Shown: one piece after another, positions 30,946 through 44,621 of the stretch | Layout of the letters: each line of letters opens with the position of its first letter | How positions within the stretch are numbered: the first letter of the stretch is position 1 | DNA from: Fonticula alba | Taxonomy: Eukaryota; Opisthokonta; Rotosphaerida; Fonticulaceae | Length of the DNA: 46,080 nucleotides | Reading direction: 5' to 3' | NCBI RefSeq assembly: GCF_000388065.1 | Contig: NW_009242971.1 | Coordinates: 1,939,371-1,985,450, forward strand | Made by a program: the position numbers and the translations under genes | Notes under the pieces: model-generated | Seen by the model: the letters and a program-made list of their open reading frames with translations, nothing else | Database searches by the model: none | Told to the model about the DNA's origin: nothing

Positions 30946-33902
30946 ATGGTGCTCGTCGACGCCTTTCGTCGCTACTTTGGCGACATGATCAAGGAGCCCG
31001 GCTTGAAGACCTTGATCCTGGACGAGGAGACCGTACGAACAGTCGCCACCACAACCGGAGCATCCTCGCTGGAGCCTGTAGTGTCTATCGAAGCTGACCT
31101 CCCCCCCCCCCCTCACACACACACACACACACACACACACTCCCCAATCCTCTTTCTCTTCCTGGCAACCGGACACCCCAGTCGGCCATGACCTCCCTGG
31201 TGTTCAGCCAGACGCAGCTGCTCCAGTCGGACATTTTCCTGAATGAGCGCCTGTCCGACTCTGGCCTGACCACCATCAACATCGGCAGCAACAACCCGGT
31301 GTCCAGCTCGTCGATGGCCTCCTTCAAGTGCATTGTCTTCATCCGCCCGAGCACCAACTCCATCTCCAACCTGTGCACCGAGCTGCGCAACCCGAAGTAC
31401 GGCTCGTACTACCTGCGTACGTCCCTCGACCCCCTTGCCCCTGGTGGTGCTATCTTGTCCGGGCACCGGCGCATGATTGCTCACCCGCCTCGCTCCCACT
31501 CCTTCGGCATTGGCGGACGCAGACTTCTCCAACATCGTTTCCCAGGAGGACATCAATCGCCTGGCCAACGCCGACAAGTATGGCCTGGTGCAGAAATTCT
31601 TCGAGGTCTTCGCGGACTTCTATCCCCTGGAGCGGAACATGTTCTCCAGCGATGTCAAGAAGCTGTACATCAACGACCCGGAGTCCTGGAATGAGCTGGC
31701 CCTGCGCCGGTCGGCCGACTCCCTCTCCTCGGTCCTGCTGTCTCTGCGTCTGCGCTGCCAGATTCGCTTCGATGTCACCAGCCCCATGGCCCGGTCCTTG
31801 GCCACGCTGATGCGCGTACGTGGTCGCATCTCTGGCCCGTCCCCCCTGCCCGGACCCGTAACTGACCTCGCATTCCGGCCTCTGCTCCGCCCTTTTCCAT
31901 GTCCGCTCGAACACACGGTCATATGCAATCCCATGTGTGTGTGTGTGTGTATGTGTATGTGTGCACATCCATATGGACACACAACCAAACACACGCACTC
32001 ACAGGACCGCATCCAGCAAGAGAAGGCCCTGTTCGACTTCAACTCGCCGGCCACTCAGCTCATCATCCTCGATCGCCGGTCGGATCCCATTACTCCGCTG
32101 CTCCACCAGTGGACCTACCAGGCCATGGTGCACGACCTGATCGGGATCAACAACAACATTCTCAAGCTCAATGACAACAAGTCCGAGGTGACCGTGCGTG
32201 CCGCTTCCCTTCCGGAGAGCCTCCCTTTTCCTGCGGTCCTCAACACACGACGCCCCCGGCCTTTTGTCGGCTGCCTCTTCCCCCCCCCCCCCCCCTGTCC
32301 AGGAGCCTCACACCCTCTTTCCCCGCCACCGCCACCATCCCCACAACCGCAGGATTACGTGTTCAGCGAGATCCAGGACCCCTTCCTGCGCGAGATCATG
32401 TTCACCAACTACGGCGACCTGGGTGATGTCATCAAGCAGCATGTGGCCAAGCTCCAGGCCAAGACCGGCAACAATGCCCGCCTGGACAACATCCAGGACA
32501 TGAAGCGCTTCATGGAGCAGTTCCCGGAGTTCCGTCGGCTGTCCGGCAATGTGGGCATGCATGTGTCCGTCTCGACCACCATCAGCAACATGACCGACAA
32601 CAATAAGCTCCTCCAGGCGTCCGAGGTGGAGCAGCTCCTCGCCACCGAGGACGAGCAGAGCTCATATGTCAAGGTGCGCACCGGACCCCCGGGCCTGCGT
32701 GCACGTTGCAAAGTGGGCTGGGTTTGGGTTGGGGCCTTTTTCGCTCGTTCTCCCCGCTGACGGTCCATTCGCCCGGGGATGCGCCCTCGCCTGCCTGCCT
32801 GCCTGCCTGCCTGGTGATCCCCTTCCCCCTCGGCCACTTCAGATGGTTGCCGGCCTGATTGAGAAGATGAGCCACTCCATCACTGGCATGCGCCTGACCC
32901 TGCGCTCGGTCATCATCTACGGCCTGCGCTATGGCAACTCGCCACAGAGCGCGGCCAACTACAACTCCCTCATTCAGACCTGGTTCGACTTCGCCATCCG
33001 TCTGGGTTACCCTGATGTGGATCGCGTCAAGCGGGTGCGTGCCTTTCTTTCCTCCCACCATCGCCACTGCCACCGCCTCCGCCATGTGGGACGAGCAGGG
33101 GGGGGGGGGGGGGGGGGGGGGGGCGGGGGGGCGCCCTGCTCGTAGCCCGCAGACACGCTACGCGACAACCTTCTCCGGCCCATGGCAAGCATCGCTAACT
33201 GCCCCGCACAATGCCTGCCTCCGCATGGGGCTTTTTGTCCGTTTGCGTGCTTGGCGGCTGTAGCTCCTTACCCGCATCCACGATATCACCGGCATCACTC
33301 GGAGACAGAAGGCCGGCATCACGCCTGCCCACCTGGACATCACCAACAGCAAGAAGCGCTTCACCGGTTTCGCCGGCGAGGACAACATGTTCACCAGCCA
33401 TCAGCCGTACTTCCTCAAGGGCCTGGACAAGGTCCTGGAGGGAAGCCCCTTCAATGAGTGGGCCTTCATCGATGGCACCCCGACGCAGTGCGTGACGCCC
33501 ACTGGCATGACGCCCTGGCATCCCCATTCTCCTGCGATGTGTTTGCACGACAAAAAGACATCCTAACATCCATATGGCCTCACCATCACCACGCGCGCGC
33601 GCGCTCGCATACACACGCACACACACACACACGCACACGCGCACGCACACTGGCCCAGGCTCGCCCCCGCTCGCAACGTCATTATCTTCTTCATTAATGG
33701 CGCCACTTACGAGGAGTTCCACTTTGCGGCGCAAATCAACAAGCGCGCCTCCATGGCCAAGCCAGACATCCCGGGCCAACACAACTACCGCCCGGGCAAT
33801 GTGACCAACCCGGCACCCGGTACCCGGGTCATCCTCGGTGGCACGCATATCACCCGTGCCTCGGATTTCATGGACTACCTCCTGGAACAGGTTCGCCTTT
33901 GA
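30946..33902 (+). CDS. VPS45: VPS45, Sec1/Munc18-family vesicle fusion protein
   Basis: Exons 30946-31032, 31182-31416, 31523-31815, 32005-32193, 32353-32673, 32843-33034, 33264-33487 and 33659-33902 join in phase to 594 aa, near the usual 550-600. It lines up along its length with VPS45, the SM protein that binds syntaxin-type SNAREs at endosome/TGN membranes. Landmarks: FRRYFGDMIKEPGLKTLILD at the N-terminus; LRNPKYGSYYL; ILDRRSDPITPLLHQWTYQA and MVHDLIGINNN in the middle; FMEQFPEFRRLSGNVGMHVS; TSHQPYFLKGLDKVLEG; and near the end NVIIFFINGATYEEFHFAAQ and RVILGGTHI. The start at 30946 is placed by family length. Exon 1 ends at GTACGA (31033), which gives an ungapped match; the longer readthrough would insert 15 extra residues. 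The last two exons lack an internal start codon, so simple ORF calling misses them. Introns carry CA, TG/CA and poly-G runs. Confidence 0.95.
31933..32004 (+). repeat. Mixed (TG)n / (CA)n in VPS45 intron 3
   Basis: A TGTGTG run followed after about 20 bases by CACA-rich sequence up to the acceptor at 32004. The two parts can pair as a hairpin within the intron. Other CA runs lie in introns 1 (about 31114-31140) and 7 (about 33611-33650), and a poly-G run lies in intron 6 (about 33100-33130). Confidence 0.85.
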
Positions 33903-34059
33903 ATGCGACTCACCGCGCATCCATGGGGGACCCCCTGATGCACCTCCTCCTCCTTCTCTCGCTTCAATCAAATACACAGCGGTGTTCCTTCGAAGAGGTT
34001 GTTCCCTTTCCCCTGTTCACTGAGCTCTGTACATTCGACGTCGTGGGGAAAAGAGGGGC

Positions 34060-34107
<48 letters not shown>

Positions 34108-34828
34108 CTTTCCCCACAAATGTCCGGAAAAATACATCCCACAATGCAGGCCCCCCCCCCCCTCTCACCTGGCGCCTGCCACAGGGTATCCGCCCCCGGC
34201 AAAAGGAGGGCCTACAAAGGATGTGCGCAAACGGCAGCCGCCGCCTCTTGAGTGACAACATTATGTATTGGATGATTGAGGGAGGGGGGGTTGGAGAAGC
34301 CGCCGTCCTCCCGGCAAAAAAAGGGGGGCGAAGGACAGGCGTATATGCGGCGCACGGTGGTGGCGGAGGGGAACAGTATATGCTCGCACTGCCCTCCGCA
34401 GACATCCCTACCCCGAAAAGGGCGAGGAGAAGGGATCGAGAGGGAGATATATATATATATATATATATATCGCTGGCGAGACACATGGACACACACAGAC
34501 ATACACACACGCCGGGCCACACCCACGAAGGGAGAGGGAGAGGGCAGAGGAGTCGGGACACGCATGCGCCTCCTCGGTATGGCTATCTCCTCCCTTTCTG
34601 ACACACGCACACACATCCACCTGTACACAACGCCTGTTTTACAGGGGGGGGGGGGGGGAGGAGGGGAACACGGGAGCAGAAAAGGGGGAAAGAGGAGCAG
34701 AAAGAAGGAGAACGAGAGCGGGAGAGCGAGATAGACAGGGAAGAAGAAGCCTCAGCCCTCATTCGCATATGCGCCTCCTCGCGCGCTGCCCTCTCCTCCG
34801 ATCGCCTTGGCCTGTGGCTCCGCCACTC
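33903..34828. other. Intergenic region between convergent VPS45 and GlnRS genes
   Basis: No gene seen. Holds a GA run (about 34062-34104), an AT run (about 34447-34470, some twelve AT units), a G run near 34647, and purine-rich sequence (34650-34740). Both flanking genes end here, so 3' ends and poly(A) sites should lie within. Confidence 0.65.
34447..34470. repeat. (AT)n run
   Basis: About twelve AT units in GC-rich DNA between two convergent genes. Self-complementary, so able to form a cruciform. Confidence 0.9.
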
Positions 34829-37800
34829 TTAAACCTTGCGGCTGGACTCCTTCAGGCCGACGGTCCGGTTGAAGACCGGAGTGGCGGTGCCCGAGCCAAC
34901 GGGGGCCGACTCGCGGTCCAGGCAGAAGAAGCCCACACGCTCGAACTGGAACTTGTCCTCGGGCTGGGCACCGGCGATGGAAATGTCCGCCAGGGCACCC
35001 TTGACCACCTGCAGGGAGTCGGGGTTCAGATCGGCCAGGAAACCCTCAGGGTTGTCCTCCGGGTTGGAGGTCTGGAAGAGCGGGCTGTACAGATGGGCAT
35101 CGATGGTGATGGGCGACCCGCGAGCCGGGCAGTCGGCCACCCAGTGGATGTAGGCCTTGGGGCGCTCGGCGCGGGGGAAGTCCGCAGACAGGGAGTTGGG
35201 CTTGTACGAGCACTCGATGTGCTGGATGTCCCCGGTCTCCGGGCAGTGGACCACCTTGTCGCAGGTGATGACATACGCGCGCTGCAGGCCGACCGACCCG
35301 CCGGGGGTCAGACGGAAGAAGTTGGCCTGCTCCTCGGGCGAGCTGAAGGTCTCGCGGAAGTCCGACCGATCGATGAAGAGGGTCCGGCAGAAGGGAACCA
35401 CATTCATGCCGGCCGACTCGTCGTGCGGGAGCTTGGGGTAGGAGATGTCCTCGATCTTGCCCTCCTCATAGTTGGTGATGATGACCTTGATGGGGTCGAG
35501 AACGACTGGCGGTCGCAAGGGCAGGGCCGGGGGGGGGGGGGGGGGGNNNNNNNNNNNNNNNNNNNNNNNNGGGGGGGGGGGAGAGAAAGACAGGAAGGGC
35601 AATGGTGAGTGTGTGTGTGTGTGAGTGTGTGAGTGAGAGAGAGAGAGAGAGAGAGAGAGATAGCCACCAGATGGATCTGGCCCGCCGCAGGGCAAAAGAT
35701 AGACACATAGTTGAAGATGCCCACAACATGGAGAGGCTCCCCCATGCATGCAGCGCGCGCGCGCGCGCGCGCCATTGCAAGAGCGGGCAAATAGGGGGGA
35801 GGGGCAGGCAAAGAAAGGGAGAAAGGAAAGGACGAAAGAAAGAAAAAAAACAACGACATACCCTTCGCGCGAGTGGCGTGCTTGTTCAGGTCGTCACGGA
35901 CGACATTCTCCAGGAGGGCCATCTCGACGATGGTGTTGGAGGTGGTGATGCCGAGCAGCTCGCAGAAGTTGTTGATGGCATCCGGGGTGTAGCCACGGCG
36001 GCGCATGCCCTCGATGGTCAGCAGCCGGGGGTCATCCCAGCCATTGACAAAGCCACCATCCACCAGGCGGTTGAGCTTGCGCTTGGACATGATCATATGG
36101 GTGATGTTCAGGCGGCCGTACTCCCACTGAACCGGCTTGTAAACCTCCACCGCGTCGCACACCCAGTAGTAGGACTCGCGGGCGGTCTGGAACTCCACGG
36201 TGCAGAAGGAGTGGGAGATGTTCTCGATGGAGTCGATCAGGCAGTGGGAGAAGTCATAGGTGGGGTAGACGATCCACTTGGTGCCGGTGCGCACGTGCGG
36301 CCGGGTGTGCAGCACGCGGTAGGCCACCGGGTCCCAGAGGTAGGGGTTGCCGCTGTTCATGTCCATCTTCAGGCGCAGGGTGGCCTCGCCGGGGGCGAAC
36401 TTGCCGTCGCGCATGTCGTGGAAGAGCTTGAGGCTCTCCTCGATGGGGCGGTTGCGCCAGGGGGACTCCGTGCGGGGGCCCTTGTTGTCGGCGCCACCGC
36501 GCGACTGGTGGATCTCCTCGGCGGTCTGGTGGCAAATGTAGGCCTTGTCGTTCTTGATGGCGCGGATGGCCAGGTCCCACAGCTCATCGAAGTAGTCCGA
36601 GGTGGCGGTCACCTTGTAGGGCTGGAAGCCGAGCCAGTTGACGCACTTCTCGATGGACTCGAAGTAGATGGGCTCCTCGGCATCGGGGTTGGTGTCATCG
36701 AAGCGCAGGTAGCAATTGCCACCGTGGAGCTCGGCGTAGCGGAAGTTGAAGTTCATGGCCTTGGCGTGGCCAATGTGCAGGAAACCGTTGGGCTCCGGGG
36801 GGAAACGAGTGAAGACCTTGCCCTTGGTGAAGGCGAGGTGCTGCTCCATGAGCTGCATCGAGCGAGAAGGGGGGGCCGCGGCCGGCCGGCCGGCCGGAGG
36901 AGGAGGGGGGACACTGTGAGAAAGGGCGAACTCGGGCCAAGTGTGGGCAATGATCGGCCCCGGATGACGAGGGCGCACCTTCGGGTCGATCTGGGGGTTC
37001 TCACCGGGCTTGTGCAGCTTCAGGACGTCACCGGTGAAGGTGCGCATCTTGGGGGAGTCGGCCTCGGCGGCCTTCTCGACCGGCTGCTTGGGCTTCTTGA
37101 CCTTGGCCTGCTTCTTGGGCTCGGCCAGATCGGCCTCGGTCTTGGGGCCGAGCATCTCCAGGAGCTGCTTGTTGAGCTCGGCGGTCACCAGGTCCATGTT
37201 GGCCCAGCGGATCTTGGTCAGGATCTGGGAGATCAACAGACCGGCGGGCACGCGGTAGCGGCGCTCATCGAGCTGCTTCTTGTTGGCGTTCAGAACGGCG
37301 GCCACGGCGGCCTCGATCTGGTTCGGGGTGATGACGACGCCTGTGGGCGAGGGGGGGGGGGGGGTGAGGACCGAGGAGGGAGCGAGGGGGAAGAGAGGAA
37401 CAACGCAGAGTCAGTCGGTGACCGCGCGCAGCATGCGTGAGGGGGGAAGAGGAGAAAGAGAGAAAGACAAAAGGAAGGGGATGGGGCGCACCAACACCGC
37501 AAGCGAGGTCGAAGCCGTCCAGGTCGATAACCGCATCGACGGCCTGGGTGGCCATGAACTCGAACGCGGCATCCAGCTGCTGCGAAGTCTTGAGCTTGCC
37601 GGTGACAATGTAGTTGACGAAGAGGTCCTGGTGACGGGCAAGGTCCTTGGACACGCGAGTGGCGGCCTTGTAGATGAGCTTGCCGAGGTCCTTTTTGTTG
37701 TTTTTGTTTTGGTTTGTTGGGTGGGGGGGGGGGGTTGGGAGGGGGCGGGGGGGAGCGGGGGGAGTGAGCAAACGCCATGTGGCAGACGGGATGGTCAGTC

Positions 37801-37938
37801 GAGGAGGGCAGGACACACCTTGAAGATCATGTCCTTCAGGCAGGCCGAGAGCTGGGGGTTCTTGGTGGTCTCGAGGGCCTTGGTGTCATCAAGGCCGATG
37901 CGCGAGAAGAGCTTCGCCATGTCGGAGTCGGTGGTCAT
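34829..37938 (-). CDS. QARS1: Glutaminyl-tRNA synthetase, cytosolic
   Basis: Minus-strand exons 37938-37819, 37690-37492, 37340-36979, 36852-35862 and 35505-34829 join in phase to 782 aa, close to animal and fungal enzymes. It charges tRNA-Gln with glutamine using ATP. The first 220 residues or so form the eukaryote-specific N-terminal domain (SRIGLDDTKALETTKNPQL; YIVTGKLKTSQQLDAAFEF) and a Lys-rich linker. The class I core has FPPEPNGFLHIGHAKAMNFN with HIGH at about 253-256, FDDTNPDAEEPIYFESIE, YDFSHCLIDSIENISHSFC, and the KMSKS counterpart IMSKRKL at about 481-487. The C-terminal anticodon-binding beta-barrels follow, starting near KVIITNYEEGK. A 24-base N gap lies in intron 4 only, so the protein is complete. 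Intron 1 ends in an A-rich stretch and AAG instead of a pyrimidine tract and CAG. Confidence 0.97.
35547..35570. other. Assembly gap (24 N) between poly-G runs
   Basis: Run of N within intron 4 (35861-35506) of the GlnRS gene, with G runs on both sides. The gap probably marks a G homopolymer that could not be read through. Confidence 0.99.
35600..35661 (-). repeat. (TG)n-(GA)n run in GlnRS intron 4
   Basis: TG followed by GA on the plus strand, thus CT then CA on the sense strand of the gene. Confidence 0.9.
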
Positions 37939-38817
37939 GTTTGCGGGGGGGGTTGTCTGGCGGCAGTGCTCCTGCTCGGCACGGAGAGGGGAGAGAGAGA
38001 GAGAGAGAGAAGGAGACACAGCGTGAGCGGGGGAGGGGAGGAAGACGGCGGCCAGCACAAGGAAGAGAAAAGGGAAAGGGAGTGGTAGGTACGATGCGGG
38101 GATCGAGACGCGGAGGGGGGAAACAACTGCGAAACACTCAGATGCCGGGGACGCCCCCTGTCGAGGGCACCCGGCGCCATGATCGTCCCCCAAATAACGC
38201 GGCGTCCCGCGACGAGGGGGGACATCTAGCAGGAATGGACCCCAGGAGGAGGGGAGGGGGACAGAGGGTCGTCTCCCTCCTCACCCCGGTCTTGGTGCGA
38301 CGGAGGCGCGCTGTGCCGGCACCCGGGCGCCGCGCGCCGCGCGCGCGCGACAGCATCAATCCCCCGGGGCCGCGCTCCCCGCAACCCTGCGCCACCACCG
38401 CCGCCACCGCAGGGTCCTTCCCCCCAGCCCGAGGGGCCAACATCCCTGGCTCCCGTTGGCCCCCCCCCCCCCCCCCGAACCGACCCATACCGCTCAGGAG
38501 TACTGGAGAGAGGCGTGCCCCCACAACCATGTGCCACTCTCCCTCCCTGGCCATCGCCCGTCTTTGGGGATTTAATCCAGCTCCCAGGTGTCTTTGACCC
38601 CCCCCCCCTCTCCCCCCCCGCACGGCCTCCGAGAGAAGGAGGCATGAGGCGCCGGAGGAACATACGCAGAACCTGGCGGGACAGTTGTGCACCCGCCCTG
38701 GCCGGGGGGTGGGGGGATGCCAGGAGAAACCGCGCAGGAAATGCCCGATCAAGCCCTCGCCCAGAGCATGCACTCGCTCACGTCCCCACGCGGACGCGCA
38801 TCCGTGAATACACACAT

Positions 38818-38857
<40 letters not shown>

Positions 38858-39948
38858 TCTTACACCTGCTGCCTTGTTGCCAAAAAAAAAACTCCACAAG
38901 GCACACTCCCTGACGCAAGCGCGCTGCCAGGGCACTCTCTCACCCGCGGCAAGAGCCTCATGGTCGATGGAGAGATCTTACCTACAGCCTGCACCTCCCA
39001 CCCCCCGGGGGGGCGGGGGCGGGGGGGGGGGGGGGGGGGATCGAAAAGCACGCCCTCACGCCAAGACCAAGGTAGAAAATGTCGCCCCCCGCCGGTCTGC
39101 AAATGTCGGCTGGCCAGCTAATGCCGGCGGCACCCGGTGCCAGACAAGCACCAGGGCGGGAGGAGTGTAGTCAAAAATCCGACCACGAAGAGAGTAGTCT
39201 GCCCGGATCCTTGCCGGATGCCCGGCCCCGCCGCTGTGCGCCAACGCATGCGCACACCGGACGCCGCGCCCTGGGGCTGCTCCGGCCCCGGCGACACCCG
39301 CAAAAGGAGCAGGGCAGGGCGGTGCCTATCGACGCGCGCAAGAGGGCCATGGCAGGGCTCGGAATGGTGTTGCTGCTGATCACCCGATACGAATGGATGC
39401 CAATAGTACGGATGCAATCGGCGGCAGCTGGGCTGCCTTCCGTCCGGGCTGAAAATGGCCCACCGATCCGGGACCAACTATGGCCGGTGCCTGCGCGTTG
39501 TGGCAACGGCTCGGGGAGCAAGCACACCGGAAGGGGGGACCGAACCAGGGGGGCGGATCTTCGTGACGGACCGCGGAGAAGGGGCGGGGGGCCGCTCGCC
39601 CAAGGGCGAGAGCCAACAACCGAGCCACGCGCCAGGGATCAAAGCCCACCCCTCTCGAGGTCGTGGCAGGTTGTCCGGTCAGAATTACCTCCCCACCTTC
39701 GATCGCCATCACCAATTCGCTTTCTTCCCTGTCCCTGCATCACACATACCCGTCCTCAGGAAGCCCCTGCTCCCACGGCCGCATACACGCACTGCTGCCC
39801 ACCCGCATCCCCCGCCACCATGGAGTACGATCGACTTGGCCATGTCCCCCTTGGGAGGGCCTTTCAAGCTCACTGACCAGCGCTCGCACACACACACACA
39901 CACACATGGACGTACACGGGCGTACGTGCTTGCACGGCGAGCAGGCAC
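37939..39948. promoter_or_regulatory. Divergent region GlnRS / RBMX2-like
   Basis: About 2 kb between divergent start codons. Near GlnRS it has a GA run (about 37986-38012). In the middle it has C and G runs (near 38461 and 39010) and a CA run (about 38817-38856). Near the RBMX2-like gene it has another CA run (about 39888-39906) just upstream of an acceptor-like GAGCAG. No open frame with a recognised domain. Promoters and 5' UTR introns are expected but not resolved. Confidence 0.5.
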
Positions 39949-41380
39949 ATGCGAAAGGGCCGAAAGATGGCCGAGCGGTCATTGGCGCTGGCCCGCCTGG
40001 CCGGCGACTCGTCCAGCTGGCATGACCACCACAAGGGATCGGCATACATCCACATTGGCGGCCTGCATCCGGGCCTCACCGAGGGGGATGTCATTTGCGT
40101 CCTGTCGCAGTTCGGCGAGCCGGTGGACATCCACCTAGTCCGCGACCATAAGACTGGCGTCAGCCGGGGCTTCGGCTTTGTGGCCTTCGAGGACCAGCGG
40201 TCCACCAACCTGGCCGTGGACAACCTCAACGGCGTGGAGCTGCTCGGGCGCACGCTTTCCGTGTCGCACGCCAACTATCAGCCCCGGCCGAAGATGGAGA
40301 AGGGCGAGGATGGCCGATGGCGCGAGCGCGATCTGACCGAGGAGGAGCTTGCCGAGGAGGCACGCAAACGCAAGGCGCTGTCTTTGCATCCGGAAGGTGC
40401 ATGCCTGCCCCCTGTGCAGCTGGCCAGGGCATCTCTTTTTTTTTTCTCCTCTTGCCCCACTTCCCTGCTGATTTGTTCGGCCGGGGTTCCTTTCCTTCTT
40501 TTTCTCCTTTCCTCCTCCTTGCCATGCAGTCATGACTGATGTTTGTCCTCCTTCGCTCTCTGGCACAGACATCCGGGATAACATCGCCACCCTGGGTTTG
40601 ACATTGGTCCGGGCGCCGGTGTCCACATCCCGGATCCTGGTTGAGCAGGCATTCACCGGTGGGCCTGCATCGGGTGCGGCGCCGGCCACGACGGCCGAGG
40701 ATGACGCGGATGTCGATCCCTTCGCGGCCGGTGGCACAATGGACGACATTTCGGCCCAGCTGGATGCCGAGATCGCGGCCATCATCCAGCAAACATCCCA
40801 GGGCCCGGAGGAAAAGCGCCGAAAGAAGAGGCGCACCAAGACCCCCTCGGAGCCGCCGGCCAGTGAGATCCCCGCCGGGGATGGCCATTTGCCTGCATCC
40901 GGCGCTGAGTCTCCCACAGGGCGGGCCTCTCGCGACCGGAGCCGGAGCCCGGGTCGCGGCGACCGTAGCCGTAGCCCCGACCGGCGTCGGGCCCGGTCGG
41001 TTGATCGATCGCCCAGGCGACACAGCCGTAGCCCCTCTCCCCTTCAGCCGGCCCGCGGCCCGGTTGACGCCGACCAGGAGCATGGGCGTGGGCCTGGCCG
41101 TGATCGTGGCCGCGATCGTGATCGCAGTTACAGCCCTCCCCGCCAGCGATGGCGGAGTCGCAGTCGTAGCCGCAGCCCCGGTGGGCGGTCCGACCGCGCC
41201 CCCGATGGACATCGTCGCCGGAGTCGCAGTCCCCCCTCCTACCGTGATCGGAGTCACAGCCCGGATGCTCGCCGTGGTCGTAGCCCGGACGCTCGCCGTG
41301 GTCGTAGCCCGGATGCTCGCCGTGGTCGTAGCCCCTCCCGGTGGCAAGATCACTCTCGGAATGACTCTCGGCGGTACTGA
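39949..41380 (+). CDS. RBMX2: RBMX2/Ist3-like RNA-binding protein of the RES complex, with RS tail
   Basis: Exons 39949-40396 and 40569-41380 join in phase to 419 aa. The single RRM (about residues 33-111) reads AYIHIGGLHPGLTEGDVICV, then LVRDHKTGVSRGFGFVAF (RNP1) and EDQRSTNLAVDNLNGVELLG. The GGL...LTEGD-[IV]-ICV and EDQRST-x-LAVDN-x-NG signatures are diagnostic for RBMX2 (yeast Ist3/Snu17), a subunit of the retention-and-splicing complex bound to U2 snRNP/Bact spliceosomes. SSWHDHHKGSA before the RRM also fits the family. The second exon codes for an acidic spacer, a KRRKKRR basic patch, and a long RS/RD-rich tail that is a likely phosphorylated, disordered region. Three perfect DARRGRSP units near the end come from a 24-base tandem repeat. 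The exact start is open: 39967 (AAAGATGG) has the better context, and a short upstream exon is possible. The donor GTGCAT is the only one without G at +5. Confidence 0.9.
41264..41335 (+). repeat. 24-bp tandem repeat (3 copies) in RS-domain coding sequence
   Basis: Three nearly identical 24-base units each code for DARRGRSP in the RBMX2-like tail. They differ at only one or two bases, so the amplification is recent. Confidence 0.85.
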
Positions 41381-41728
41381 TGGCGGGATTAGACTGCTCC
41401 ATGTCCGGTGCATTGGAATCCACGCCAAGTGCATCTCCTCCTCTCTCCCCCAAACACATACACACATACATACATTAAACTGCATGCACACCTGCGTAAT
41501 GCTCCTGGACAGTATGGGTGTGCTCATGCCTTGGTCCCAGGCCATGCGCACATACACTCAGGCTGGAGCTTCTTTTTCTCTGTGTGCGTAGGTGTGACGG
41601 CGAAGCGTCGAATACACACGCATCACACACTCACACACACACGCACACACACACACACACATGGGACCGGGCGCGACTAAGGGAAACATGAAACTACGAA
41701 GGCATGTCCATTGAGAGGGGGGAGGCGA
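41381..41728. other. Short convergent intergenic region
   Basis: Separates the RBMX2-like and phosphatase stop codons. Holds CATACATACATT with ATTAAA near 41475-41481, a possible poly(A) signal for the plus-strand gene, and a CA run (about 41636-41660). Confidence 0.55.
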
Positions 41729-44570
<2,842 letters not shown>

Positions 44571-44581
44571 GGCTCATCCCC

Positions 44582-44621
44582 CAGGGGGCGAGGGCCGACG
44601 GAGGGGGAGGGGGGACGGGGG
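44582..44621. repeat. Copy 1 of a 40-bp repeat (phosphatase 5' flank)
   Basis: CAGGGGGCGAGGGCCGACGG and the next 20 bases recur at 46041-46080 with one mismatch. This copy begins 12 bases upstream of the phosphatase start codon. Confidence 0.85.

Noticed and set aside
31033-31077. Extra 15 residues at the end of VPS45 exon 1
   Set aside because: Using the GTACGA donor at 31033 gives an ungapped family match and the local donor pattern; readthrough would create an insertion and need a GTAGTG donor.
35602-37440. 612-codon plus-strand frame
   Set aside because: Shadow of the GlnRS gene, whose HIGH and MSKRK motifs on the minus strand leave no doubt.
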